A stretch of 30,792 nucleotides of DNA. Origin: a virus. How positions within the stretch are numbered: position 1 is the stretch's first letter; every line of letters starts with the position of its first letter. The translations under genes and the position numbers were made by a program. Location of the stretch: IMG/VR virus record IMGVR_UViG_3300027782_000252, positions 1 through 30,792 of that record. One strand, 5' to 3'. Shown here piece by piece: positions 1-7,988 of this stretch. Below the pieces are notes generated by a model that was not told the origin of the DNA, did no database searches, and saw only the letters and a program-made list of their open reading frames with translations.

Positions 1-2
1 CT

Positions 3-131
3 TATGGAGATAACGTAAGATACTTTATTTCTTGGGATGAAGCTGGAAAGAGATGGATTGGTAAAGACGATCAACAAAATTCATTCGCTTGGTCACCTGA
101 CACTTCATCTTGGATTGCTACAGGCAACTAA
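3..131 (+). CDS. C-terminal end of a tail-associated protein (5' partial)
   Basis: Only the last 42 codons are in the window, in the frame beginning at base 3 and ending in TAA. The visible peptide is rich in Trp, Asp and Ser (WDEAGKRWIGK, FAWSPDTSSW). This style is common at the C-terminus of phage tail or fibre proteins, but no named domain can be assigned. It lies 30 bases upstream of the glycine-rich adhesin and on the same strand, so a tail role is inferred from position. Confidence 0.6.
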   Translation, partial: YGDNVRYFISWDEAGKRWIGKDDQQNSFAWSPDTSSWIATGN

Positions 132-161
132 GTTAAAGAATTTTTAAAAGGACAGTGACTT

Positions 162-1952
162 ATGGCATCACCCAATGGCGGTATTATCGGAGCATTAAAT
201 CCAACATCGTTTGGAAAGTGTACTCAAACTATTGCTACCTCATCAACAACAGTCACAACACAACCAGGAACTAGAGTAGTTCAAGCAGCTATTATATCTG
301 GTGGAGGAGGAGGTGGAGCAGGTTTTGTTTCTCAAGGTGGAGGAGGAGGTGGTGGTGCAGGTATTCTAAATTGTTCTTCTATTTCAGTTTGTGGAGCAAC
401 ATCCTATCCAATTACAATTGGAGCAGGTGGTGCTGGAGGACCTCCAGCAGCCCCAACAGGTCAAGGTTTAGGAGCAGCAGGAACAGTTTCAAGTTTTAGT
501 ACTAAATCATCAGGAGGTGGAGAAGCAATTATTACTTCTGCTCAATTAGGTGGTACATCAGGATCACCACAATCTAATATAGGTGGAACAGATACACCAT
601 CAAGAGGTGGAGAAGGTGGTGGAGGAGCAGGTAGTGTAGGAACACCTAGTTCATCTCCAAACATAGGAGGAACAGGAGGAGCAGGTTTGGATGTAAGTCC
701 TTCATTTGCAGCACCAATACCTAATTCAGGAATTTATGCAGGAGGAGGAGGAGGAGCAAGTTGGACAACAGGACCAGCATCTCCAGCAGTAGCAGGAGGA
801 CCAGGAGGAGGTGGAAATTCTGGAGTAGCAGGATCATCTTTTACAGCAGGATCTGCTGGAACAACTAACACCGGTGGTGGTGGTGGAGGAGGTGGTGGAT
901 ATTGTGGAGGATCAGGAAATAGAGGAGCTGGTGGGGCCGGCGGTTCGGGAATCGTTATCGTAAAAGAATTAAACAAGGCAAGTGGTGTTTGGAATTTAAA
1001 AAGTCAATTTAGTGCACAGAAACAAGGAACGTGGCCAACACCAGGAACAGCCATATCAGTATCAGCAGATTATTTAGTAGTGGCCGGTGGTGGTGGAGGA
1101 CAAGATGGTAATGGTAACAGAGCAGGAGGAGGTGGTGGAGCTGGAGGATATAGAACATCTTTTCCAGGTGGAACAAAATTAACATTAAGTGGATTTGGGG
1201 TATCCTTATCTTATCCAATAACAATTGGAGCAGGAGGAGCAGGAGGAAATGGAGGTATTCCAGGTGTACCTTGTGAAGGTGGAGCAAGAGGAACTGATTC
1301 AATATTTTCAACAATTACTTCAACAGGTGGAGGTGGAGGTGGAGGAAATGGTTCATCTAATAAACCAGGTGGATCGGGTGGAGGATCTGGTCATAGAGCA
1401 TGTGCAGGTGGATCAGGTAACACACCACCAGTAAGTCCACCACAAGGAAATCCAGGAGGAACGTCTCCTGTACCAAGTGGTTTTGGAGGTAGTGGAGGAG
1501 GTGGTGCTGGTGGAACTGGAAGTAATCCAACTGGAAGTGGTCCAAGTTCAGGAGGTGGACCAGGAGGAGCAGGTAGTGCAAACAGTATTTCAGGATCACC
1601 GGTAACTTATGCTGGAGGTGGTGGGGGTGGAGATTATGGAACAAGTGGAGCATCATCAGGAGGATCAGGTGGAGGAGGATCAGGTGGAAATAAAAGTGGA
1701 TCAATACAAGCTACAGCAGGTACAGTCAATACTGGAGGAGGGGGTGGAGGACAAAGCAACTGGGATCCACCTGCAGGAGCTCCTCAAGGTTACGGAAAAT
1801 CTGGAGGATCAGGTATTGTTATTGTAAGAGCACCAGGACCATCAAATATATCTGCAGCTCCAGGAACTAATACAGTTACAACATTACCGGCACCAGCTGG
1901 AGGTTGTAAAGTTGCGACATTCACGGTTTCTGGAACACTTACAGTTAGCTAA
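162..1952 (+). CDS. Glycine-rich tail adhesin/fibre-tip protein with two tandem modules
   Basis: This 596-aa protein is dominated by Gly runs spaced by Ala, Ser, Thr and Pro. It contains two copies of one module. Each carries YPITIGAGGAGG (residues 82-93 and 351-362) and closes with GGSGIVIV followed by Lys or Arg (260-268 and 548-556). A short Val/Thr-rich tail follows (ATFTVSGTLTVS). Proteins of this kind occur at phage tail tips; the T-even-like gp38 adhesins fold Gly-rich stretches into packed polyglycine helices, and a receptor-binding role is inferred by analogy. An AAAGGACAG ribosome site lies about 10 bases before the ATG. Codons for the first GGSGIVIV are noticeably GC-richer than for the second. 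The dense antisense open frames here are by-products of the GGN repeats. Confidence 0.8.
   Translation: MASPNGGIIGALNPTSFGKCTQTIATSSTTVTTQPGTRVVQAAIISGGGGGGAGFVSQGGGGGGGAGILNCSSISVCGATSYPITIGAGGAGGPPAAPTGQGLGAAGTVSSFSTKSSGGGEAIITSAQLGGTSGSPQSNIGGTDTPSRGGEGGGGAGSVGTPSSSPNIGGTGGAGLDVSPSFAAPIPNSGIYAGGGGGASWTTGPASPAVAGGPGGGGNSGVAGSSFTAGSAGTTNTGGGGGGGGGYCGGSGNRGAGGAGGSGIVIVKELNKASGVWNLKSQFSAQKQGTWPTPGTAISVSADYLVVAGGGGGQDGNGNRAGGGGGAGGYRTSFPGGTKLTLSGFGVSLSYPITIGAGGAGGNGGIPGVPCEGGARGTDSIFSTITSTGGGGGGGNGSSNKPGGSGGGSGHRACAGGSGNTPPVSPPQGNPGGTSPVPSGFGGSGGGGAGGTGSNPTGSGPSSGGGPGGAGSANSISGSPVTYAGGGGGGDYGTSGASSGGSGGGGSGGNKSGSIQATAGTVNTGGGGGGQSNWDPPAGAPQGYGKSGGSGIVIVRAPGPSNISAAPGTNTVTTLPAPAGGCKVATFTVSGTLTVS
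405..1829 (+). repeat. Two tandem Gly-rich protein modules
   Basis: Protein-level duplication inside the adhesin gene. From the YPITIGAGGAGG motif to the end of GGSGIVIV[KR], copy 1 spans 405-965 and copy 2 spans 1212-1829. The motifs are conserved in protein but use different codons: ggcggttcgggaatcgtt in copy 1 against ggaggatcaggtattgtt in copy 2. The copies are therefore old or were acquired separately, not a recent DNA duplication. Confidence 0.7.
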
Positions 1953-1961
1953 TAATTTTTG

Positions 1962-1997
1962 TTTACTTTTGAGTAAAAAATATTACTTCTAAAGTAA
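1962..1997. repeat. Pair of small inverted repeats between adhesin and oxygenase genes
   Basis: Two short perfect dyads stand side by side in the 50-base gap after the adhesin. The first is TTTACT-tttg-AGTAAA (1962-1977) and the second TTACTT-cta-AAGTAA (1983-1997). They share the half-site TTACT/AGTAA. Neither is followed by a T-run on the + strand, so they are weak as intrinsic terminators. A twin operator or an RNA processing site is possible. Confidence 0.4.
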
Positions 1998-2002
1998 GAA
2001 TT

Positions 2003-2641
2003 ATGAATTTACAAAATTACTACTATTATTTTCAAAGCGCATTAACTCCTAGATTTTGTGATGAATTAATTAAATATGGAACTGCACAACAAGAACAATT
2101 AGCTCTTACAGGTGGTCAAACTGAAAAAATTAATAAAGGAAAACCACTAGATGATAAAGATATAGTAGATTTAAAAAAAAAACGAGATTCAAATATAGCT
2201 TGGTTAAATGATCGTTGGATATATAAAGAAATACAACCATTTATACATCAAGCGAATAGACTAGCTGGTTGGAATTTTGATTGGGATTTTTCAGAGTCAT
2301 GTCAATTTACTAAATATAAACTAAATCAATTTTACGATTGGCATTGCGATAGTTGGGAAACTCCATACGCAAATAAAGATAATAAAGATACTAATGGTAA
2401 AATTAGAAAATTATCAGTTACATGTTCATTATCAGATCCAAAAGATTATGAAGGTGGTGAATTAGAGTTTGATTTTAGAAATATGGATCCTGATAAAAAA
2501 TCAATTAGAAAATGTGCAGAAATAGCAGCAAGAGGATCTATTGTAGTATTTCCATCACATGTTTGGCATAGAGTTAAACCTGTAACAAAAGGAACTAGAT
2601 ATTCTTTAGTAATTTGGAACTTAGGATATCCATTTAGATAA
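2003..2641 (+). CDS. 2OG-Fe(II) dioxygenase, PKHD/prolyl-4-hydroxylase type
   Basis: This 212-aa protein has the full active-site pattern of 2-oxoglutarate/Fe(II) dioxygenases. An HxD iron pair lies at H114/D116 (WHCD), the distal His is at H189 (HVWHRV), and the 2OG-binding Arg is at R199 (TRYSLVIW), on the jelly-roll framework usual for the P4H/PKHD branch (EGGELEF, GSIVVFPSHVWH). Such enzymes hydroxylate proteins or small molecules using O2 and 2-oxoglutarate; the substrate here is unknown. It is the first of four adjacent oxygenase-like genes placed between the adhesin and the gp10-like gene. All key residues are present, so it is expected to be active. Confidence 0.85.
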   Translation: MNLQNYYYYFQSALTPRFCDELIKYGTAQQEQLALTGGQTEKINKGKPLDDKDIVDLKKKRDSNIAWLNDRWIYKEIQPFIHQANRLAGWNFDWDFSESCQFTKYKLNQFYDWHCDSWETPYANKDNKDTNGKIRKLSVTCSLSDPKDYEGGELEFDFRNMDPDKKSIRKCAEIAARGSIVVFPSHVWHRVKPVTKGTRYSLVIWNLGYPFR

Positions 2642-2642
2642 A

Positions 2643-3272
2643 ATGAATAATATAGAAAGAGGAATAACACCTTTATTTTCAACTCCTTTATATGTAAGTA
2701 ATTTAAATATTTCTAAAAAAGAAAAAGAATATGTATTAAATTTAGATTACAAAAGAGTAGAATTAAATAACGGATATATATCAAAAAATAATAAAATATT
2801 AAATAATAAAATATTAAATAATATCAATAATCAAATTAAAGAACATTTAAATTTTTATACAAATGAAGTTTATAAAATATCTAAAAATATACAATTTTAT
2901 ATAACTTATTCTTGGGCTATGAAACATATTAAAAATGACAAATCACATAAACATTTTCACGAAAATAGTTTAATATCAGGTGTTGTATATTTTAAAATAC
3001 CTGAAAATTCAGGAAATATAACTTTCTATAAAAAAGATTCTACTATTAATGAAATATCACCATTAATAAGATTAAACTATTTAGAATGGGGATTGTTTAA
3101 TTCATATAAATGGAATTTAAATTTAAAAGAAAATATGATTATTTTATTTCCATCTTCTTTAGAACATGATACAGAAAAAAATAACTCTAATGAAGAAAGA
3201 TATTGCATTTCATTTGATACTTTTATAAAAGGAAAGATAGAAATGAATAATAAACAATTAAAAATAAACTAA
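2643..3272 (+). CDS. Putative 2OG-Fe(II) oxygenase-like protein (HxHxN variant)
   Basis: A 209-aa protein whose core, HFHENSLISGVVYFKIP at about 104-120, matches the style of the TIGR02466-like branch of the 2OG oxygenase superfamily. H104 and H106 are candidate metal ligands, H175 (SSLEHD) is the distal His and R186 (ERYCISFD) the 2OG-binding Arg. The classical HxD aspartate is not obvious, so activity is less certain than for its upstream neighbour. The gene is exceptionally AT-rich, with many Asn, Ile and Lys, and contains a 15-bp tandem repeat. It starts one base after the previous stop and ends overlapping the next ATG, which indicates co-transcription. Confidence 0.6.
   Translation: MNNIERGITPLFSTPLYVSNLNISKKEKEYVLNLDYKRVELNNGYISKNNKILNNKILNNINNQIKEHLNFYTNEVYKISKNIQFYITYSWAMKHIKNDKSHKHFHENSLISGVVYFKIPENSGNITFYKKDSTINEISPLIRLNYLEWGLFNSYKWNLNLKENMIILFPSSLEHDTEKNNSNEERYCISFDTFIKGKIEMNNKQLKIN
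2787..2823 (+). repeat. 15-bp direct tandem repeat inside oxygenase-like gene
   Basis: Two perfect copies of AATAATAAAATATTA (2787-2801, 2802-2816) are followed by 7 bases of a third. The repeat stays in frame and encodes NNKIL-NNKIL-NN. It looks like replication slippage in an AT-rich linker and adds five residues per unit. Confidence 0.8.
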
Positions 3273-3970
3273 TGGCAAAAACGGATCAATTAAACTCAAG
3301 TATATATTTTAGTTCACCTGTATATTCTATAGAAATTCCAGAATGGGTAGAGGATACTAATAAAGTTTGTGATAAATATATTAAAGAAGCTAAAAAGAAT
3401 AATATTAAAGCTATTAAAGAACGTGAAAAGAAATTTGGTAAAAAAATAGGTGATCATGGAATGAGTTATCATTCTACAACATTAGTAGGTGATCCTGCTT
3501 TAAAAGAATTACAAGATTATATAGGTTCAACTTCATGGAATGTTTTAGATCATATGGGTTATGATTTAACTAATTATGAATTATTTTGGACGGAGTTTTG
3601 GGTACAAGAATTTGGAGAAAAAGGTGGTGGTCATCATGAGGGACATATTCATTACGATAATCATATATCTGGCTTTTACTTTTTAAAGTGCTCTGATAAA
3701 ACTTCAATGCCAGTATTTCACGATCCAAGACCTGCTAAACTTATTACACAGTTACCATTAAAGAATGAAACTGATATAACTTTAGGAACACATCAAATTC
3801 ACTATAAACCAAAACCTGGAACAATGATATTCTTCCCTGCTTACATGGAACATCAATATGTGGTTGATGATGGAGTAGAGCCATTTAGATTTATCCATTT
3901 TAATTTACAAGCTGTAAGAAGAATGATTACTGATACAGTAAGAACACAAACTAAAAAGGAGAAAAAATGA
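3272..3970 (+). CDS. Putative 2OG-Fe(II) oxygenase-like protein
   Basis: A 232-aa protein with a His-rich core, HHEGHIHYDNHISGFYF (about 121-137), then FHDPRPAK (149-156), GTMIFFPAYMEHQ with distal His H194, and a late R206 (PFRFIHFNLQ). This layout (H-x-H-x-D/N, SG.YF, FFPA..EH, R...FN) is that of the TIGR02466-like 2OG oxygenase branch, so it is a diverged relative of the gene before it. The N-terminal third has an amphipathic Lys/Glu-rich helix (about 30-58). Its ATG overlaps the previous stop by one base, and it ends in ATGA with the next gene. The substrate is unknown. Confidence 0.65.
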   Translation: MAKTDQLNSSIYFSSPVYSIEIPEWVEDTNKVCDKYIKEAKKNNIKAIKEREKKFGKKIGDHGMSYHSTTLVGDPALKELQDYIGSTSWNVLDHMGYDLTNYELFWTEFWVQEFGEKGGGHHEGHIHYDNHISGFYFLKCSDKTSMPVFHDPRPAKLITQLPLKNETDITLGTHQIHYKPKPGTMIFFPAYMEHQYVVDDGVEPFRFIHFNLQAVRRMITDTVRTQTKKEKK

Positions 3971-4623
3971 GTTTTAAAAAAGATAAGTATGTAATTATTA
4001 AAGAAGCAATATCAGAAGATTTAGCTAAATTTTGTTATGATTATTTTATGATGAAGAAACAAGTAGCTAGAACAATGTTTGATAATAAATATATAAGTCA
4101 ATTTACAGAATATTTTGGTGTATGGAACGATCAACAGGTTCCTGATACTTATTCACACTATTCTGACATTGTAATGGAAACATTACTTGTCAAATTACTT
4201 CCAGTAATGGAAAAAGAGACATCTCTTAAATTAAACCCAAATTATTCTTATGCTAGGATTTATAAAAAAGGAGATGTCTTACATAAACATAAAGATAGAT
4301 TTTCATGTGAGATTTCTACAACTATGCATTTAGGCGGAGGTTGTTGGCCTATATATTTAGAACCAGATGCTTCATTAGGAGGAGTTGATGAAAAGACTGG
4401 TAACTATAAAGCATCTAAATCTAAAGGTGTTAAAGTAATGTTACAACCTGGTGATATGTTAGTTTATAGAGGAAATGAATTAGAACATTGGAGAGATAAA
4501 TTATCTTTTGATGATTGTGGTCAAGTATTTTTACATTACAATAATGTTGAAACTAAAGGGTCTAAAGAAAATATATATGATCGTAGACCTCATTTAGGAC
4601 TTCCAGCTTGGTTTAAAAAATAG
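3967..4623 (+). CDS. 2OG-Fe(II) oxygenase-like protein
   Basis: A 218-aa protein. HKHKD at 106-110 supplies an HxD pair (H108/D110), preceded by YSYARIYKKGDVL, a common lead-in to the iron site in this superfamily. QPGDMLVYRGNELEHWRD (about 160-177) holds the distal His H174. The usual late 2OG-anchoring Arg is not clear: the strand reads QVFLHYNN. The fold assignment is good, activity less so. A strong AAGGAG site (3956-3961) precedes the ATG, which overlaps the previous stop as ATGA. It is the last of four oxygenase-like genes. They differ too much in sequence to be recent duplicates. Confidence 0.7.
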   Translation: MSFKKDKYVIIKEAISEDLAKFCYDYFMMKKQVARTMFDNKYISQFTEYFGVWNDQQVPDTYSHYSDIVMETLLVKLLPVMEKETSLKLNPNYSYARIYKKGDVLHKHKDRFSCEISTTMHLGGGCWPIYLEPDASLGGVDEKTGNYKASKSKGVKVMLQPGDMLVYRGNELEHWRDKLSFDDCGQVFLHYNNVETKGSKENIYDRRPHLGLPAWFKK

Positions 4624-4645
4624 TATAAATTCATAAATTTTTGTA

Positions 4646-4651
4646 TATAAT
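4646..4651 (+). promoter_or_regulatory. Candidate -10 box for a near-leaderless transcript
   Basis: A perfect TATAAT lies in the 36-base gap before the gp10-like gene. It ends 8 bases before the ATG at 4660, so a normal start site would fall at or within two bases of the start codon. No Shine-Dalgarno sequence is visible before that ATG, which fits a leaderless message. The -35 position has only a weak match. AT-rich background makes chance occurrence a real possibility. Confidence 0.35.
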
Positions 4652-4659
4652 GGCACAAT

Positions 4660-6510
4660 ATGCCATTAACAAAACTTACATTTCAGCCTGGCTTAGATAC
4701 ATTAGACACCGAAACTGGAGCAGAAGGACGTTGGGTCGATTGTGATAAGATAAGATTTAGGCAAGGTCTTCCTCAAAAAATAGGTGGTTGGACTAAATAT
4801 AGCAATAGCTATTATGTAGGAGTAGGAAGAGCTTTACTTAATTGGTATGATTTAGCAGGGGCTCGTTATACTTCTTTAGGAACTGATCGTAAAATATACG
4901 TCAATCAAGAAGGAACGAATGCTGATATTACTCCAATTCGTCAAACGAATAGTGCTATAAGTTGTTTTAGTACAGTTATTTCTAATGCGAATGTAACTGT
5001 AAAGCAGACTAATCATAATGCTCTTGATGGTGATTTTGTTACTATCTCTAACGTATCAGTAGCTAATGTTGGTGGTATTTCAAACGTTTCTCTTACTGGT
5101 GAATTTGAAATTCAAAGCATAACTAATGTTGATGCTTATGTTATATTAACGAATACAGCTGCAACTTCTACAGTTACTGCAAATGGAAATGCTACAATTC
5201 AATATCAATTAAATATAGGTCCTTCTCTTCAAACTTTTGGATATGGATGGAACGCAGGCCCTTGGAATGGTGCTCAAGGATGGAATAATCCAGCGATTAC
5301 TTCTACAGTTGAAATAGATTTAAGAAACTGGTCAGTTAATAACTGGGGAGAAGATTTAATTATAACTCAATTAAATGGATCAACTTATTTATGGGATACT
5401 TCTGCTGGTTTTACGAATAATAGAGCTACAATAATAGCAAATGCTCCTACAACTTCTACATTATCAGTGGTTGCAACTGATGCTAGAATATTAGCATGTT
5501 TTGGAACAGAGACAACAATTGGAAATACAGCAACTCAAGATAAACTATTTATTCGTTGGTCTGATCAAGAAAATTATAACGAATGGACACCTAATGTAAT
5601 TAATACAGCGGGTTCTCAACGTATAGCTGGTGGTAGTGAAATAAGATCAGCTAAACCTGCTAAAGGAACTATTTTAGTATGGACTGATACAGCACTTCAC
5701 TCTATGGCGTATATAGGTCCTCCTTTTATTTATGGATTTAGGCAACTCGGTAACGATTGCGGAGCTGTAAGTTTAAATGCGACTATTATAATAAATGATA
5801 TAGCATATTGGATGGCGGATGGACAATTCTTTAGATATGCTGGAACAGTTCAAGAAATAGAATGTCCAGTTATTAATCATGTATTTGATGATATTAATAA
5901 AGTTCAATACTCACAAGTTTATTGCGGATCTAATTCATTTTACTCAGAAGTAACTTGGTATTATTGTTCTGCAAACTCTGATCAAATAGATAGATATGTT
6001 GTGTTTAATTTTGGAGAAAATTCTTGGTACTTTGGAACGATTGAAAGAAGTATTTATCAAGATAATGCTGTAACTGAATTTCCTGTAGGTGGAACTTATT
6101 TTCCTAATAGTACTGCTAACACAATTAGTACAATTAATGGTCTAACTTCAGGTCGTACTTTACTTTATAATATAGAAGATGGTGTTAATGCTGATGGAAG
6201 TGCTATTGTATCTTACATAGAATCAGGTGATGGTGATATAGCAGATGGAGAAGAATTTAGTTTTATAGATAAAATAATACCTGATTTTAAAAGTCAAGTT
6301 GGTAATGCTACGATTACTTTAAGAACAAGAGATTATCCAAACGATACAAAATATGAAAGTACGAATGTTGTAGCTAATTCTACGACTAGGTATAGTAGTG
6401 TTAGAGCTAGAGGTAGACAAGTTGCTATTCGAGTACAAACTAATAATTTAGGAGATAACTGGAGATTTGGTACTCTTAGAGTAAATGTGAATGCTGATGG
6501 AAAAAGATAA
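4660..6510 (+). CDS. P22 gp10-like packaged-DNA stabilisation / tail hub protein
   Basis: This 616-aa protein opens with MPLTKLTFQPGLDTLDTETG and a tract (RWVDCDKIRFRQGLPQKIGGW) typical of the phage stabilisation protein family related to P22 gp10. That protein closes the portal channel after packaging and joins it to the tail. The middle is beta-rich with repeated aromatic motifs (GTILVWTDTALHSM, AYWMADGQFFRYAG, NSWYFGTIERS), suggesting propeller-like repeats. The family is known; the exact place in this virion is inferred. Being followed by a GNAT gene and three internal-protein candidates supports a podovirus-like head-tail block. I chose ATG 4660; another ATG ten bases earlier is in a different frame. 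Confidence 0.65.
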   Translation: MPLTKLTFQPGLDTLDTETGAEGRWVDCDKIRFRQGLPQKIGGWTKYSNSYYVGVGRALLNWYDLAGARYTSLGTDRKIYVNQEGTNADITPIRQTNSAISCFSTVISNANVTVKQTNHNALDGDFVTISNVSVANVGGISNVSLTGEFEIQSITNVDAYVILTNTAATSTVTANGNATIQYQLNIGPSLQTFGYGWNAGPWNGAQGWNNPAITSTVEIDLRNWSVNNWGEDLIITQLNGSTYLWDTSAGFTNNRATIIANAPTTSTLSVVATDARILACFGTETTIGNTATQDKLFIRWSDQENYNEWTPNVINTAGSQRIAGGSEIRSAKPAKGTILVWTDTALHSMAYIGPPFIYGFRQLGNDCGAVSLNATIIINDIAYWMADGQFFRYAGTVQEIECPVINHVFDDINKVQYSQVYCGSNSFYSEVTWYYCSANSDQIDRYVVFNFGENSWYFGTIERSIYQDNAVTEFPVGGTYFPNSTANTISTINGLTSGRTLLYNIEDGVNADGSAIVSYIESGDGDIADGEEFSFIDKIIPDFKSQVGNATITLRTRDYPNDTKYESTNVVANSTTRYSSVRARGRQVAIRVQTNNLGDNWRFGTLRVNVNADGKR

Positions 6511-6952
6511 ATATAAAATAAGACTAGCTCGTATCTCTGATGCTGTAAATATACGGGAATTACTTAAAACATGGTTAAAAGAAGCACCTTTTAACTTTGG
6601 AAATGCTAATAATAAAAAAAGCCTTGAAAATATTATATTTTACATTAGAAATAGTTTTGTTATAGTAGTAGAATACGATAATATTATTGTAGGAACATTA
6701 GGCGCTACAATAGACGAAACGTGGTATAGTGATAAAAAGTTTTTAAGAACTATATGGCTTCATGTGAATCCACGTTATCGAAACTATAGTGTCTTTCGTT
6801 CAATGATGGTCGTATTGAAAGAATATGCAAAAGCAAATCGTTTAACTGCGATTTGTGAAATATTCCAAGGAAAAGAAGTAGCACGTAAACATGTTGCTTT
6901 TTTAAAACTTGGATTTGACGTAATTGGAGGAACTTATATAATCAATGGGTAG
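6491..6952 (+). CDS. GNAT-family N-acetyltransferase
   Basis: A 153-aa protein with the GNAT order of elements: an N-terminal IRLARISDAVNIRELL strand-helix, central IIVGTLGATI strands, TIWLHVNPRYRNYSVFRSMM (the acetyl-CoA loop, here lacking the usual glycines), and the closing FLKLGFDVIGGTYI. It would transfer an acetyl group from acetyl-CoA to an unknown amine. It overlaps the gp10-like gene by 20 bases, and a second in-frame ATG at 6497 could be the true start. Small GNAT genes inside phage structural operons are common and are thought to modify virion or host proteins. The degenerate cofactor loop leaves activity open. Confidence 0.65.
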   Translation: MLMEKDKYKIRLARISDAVNIRELLKTWLKEAPFNFGNANNKKSLENIIFYIRNSFVIVVEYDNIIVGTLGATIDETWYSDKKFLRTIWLHVNPRYRNYSVFRSMMVVLKEYAKANRLTAICEIFQGKEVARKHVAFLKLGFDVIGGTYIING

Positions 6953-7988
6953 TATTTTTAAACCATCAACAACTGTAGTACAGGCACCACAACAATCTAC
7001 AACTACATATGATATTCCTGCTTATTTTAAAGAAATTCAAGAAAAAACTTTAAGACGTGCTGACGTTGAAAGTCAACAACCATTTCAAGCTTATACAGGT
7101 CAACGTATAGCTCCGCTTACTGCAACAGAACAACAGGCGGGTGATATTTATAGTCAACAAATTTTACCACAAGCAGGTCAATTAGCTGCTATTGGTGCAC
7201 AAACATTTACACCAGCGATGGCACAACAATATATGAATCCTTATGAGAATCAAGTTGTGACAAGTGCGTTAGGTGATGTAGAGAGAGCATATCAAGGTCA
7301 ACAACGAGCTTTATCAAGTCAAGCTATAGGAGCAGGCGCATTTGGAGGTGGTCGTGAAGGAGTTCAACGTGGTGTATTAGGTGGAGAATATTTAAGACAA
7401 GTAGGAGATGTATCAGGAAGATTACGTCAAGCAGGATTCGAGTCAGGTGCTCAAAGATTTGCGGCTGATAGAGCTTCTCAATTAGGATCTTCTCAAGCTC
7501 AACTTGCTTCTCTTGCAGGTGCTTCATCGGGACTTGCTCAATTTGGAGGTCAAGAAAGAGGAATACAACAAGCTGGATTAACTGAAGCATTTAGAGATTT
7601 CGTAGAAAAACAAGGATTTGAACAAAATCAAATTAATCAAGTTATTGGTGCATTAGCAGGGGCTCCAATTAGAAGTTACGGAGAAGAAAGAACAGGTTAT
7701 ACTTCTACACCAATGCAAGGTCCAAGTCCATTTGGTCAAGTTACAGGAGCTTTAGGAGCAATTGGATCTATTTATGCAATGTCAGATATAGCTTTAAAAA
7801 ATAATATAAATCTAATTGGAAAATCTCCATCAGGTATTAATATATATACATTTAATTATAATGGTGATGATAAAGTTTATCAAGGTGTTATGGCTCATGA
7901 AGTACCTCATGCTTCTATCTTTAATACAGATGGATATTTAATGGTAGATTATTCTAAAGTAGATGTTGAATTTAAAAGAGTTAATTAA
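6945..7988 (+). CDS. Virion protein with C-terminal S74 self-cleaving chaperone domain
   Basis: A 347-aa protein. Residues 1-270 are Gln/Ala/Gly-rich and helical (QAGQLAAIGAQTF, AFGGGREGVQRGVLGG, SQAQLASLAGASSG), unlike a fibre shaft and closer to small internal or ejection proteins. Residues 280-347 form a peptidase-S74-like intramolecular chaperone. It has SDIALKNNI with the Ser-Lys pair S280/K285 at the spacing used for autocleavage, then IYTFNYNGDD and YQGVMAHEVP. In this family cleavage occurs just before the Ser and would release a piece of about 68 residues. S74 normally trimerises fibres, so its presence here is unusual. The gene overlaps the GNAT stop by 8 bases. Confidence 0.7.
   Translation: MGSIFKPSTTVVQAPQQSTTTYDIPAYFKEIQEKTLRRADVESQQPFQAYTGQRIAPLTATEQQAGDIYSQQILPQAGQLAAIGAQTFTPAMAQQYMNPYENQVVTSALGDVERAYQGQQRALSSQAIGAGAFGGGREGVQRGVLGGEYLRQVGDVSGRLRQAGFESGAQRFAADRASQLGSSQAQLASLAGASSGLAQFGGQERGIQQAGLTEAFRDFVEKQGFEQNQINQVIGALAGAPIRSYGEERTGYTSTPMQGPSPFGQVTGALGAIGSIYAMSDIALKNNINLIGKSPSGINIYTFNYNGDDKVYQGVMAHEVPHASIFNTDGYLMVDYSKVDVEFKRVN

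Noticed and set aside
734-1827. Long open frames antisense to, and shifted within, the glycine-rich adhesin
   Set aside because: They encode Pro-, Leu/His- or Glu/Val-repeat peptides expected from reading GGN codons in other frames, and have no start signals of their own.
4650-4659. ATG at 4650 as start of the gp10-like gene
   Set aside because: It is in a different frame and overlaps the TATAAT box.
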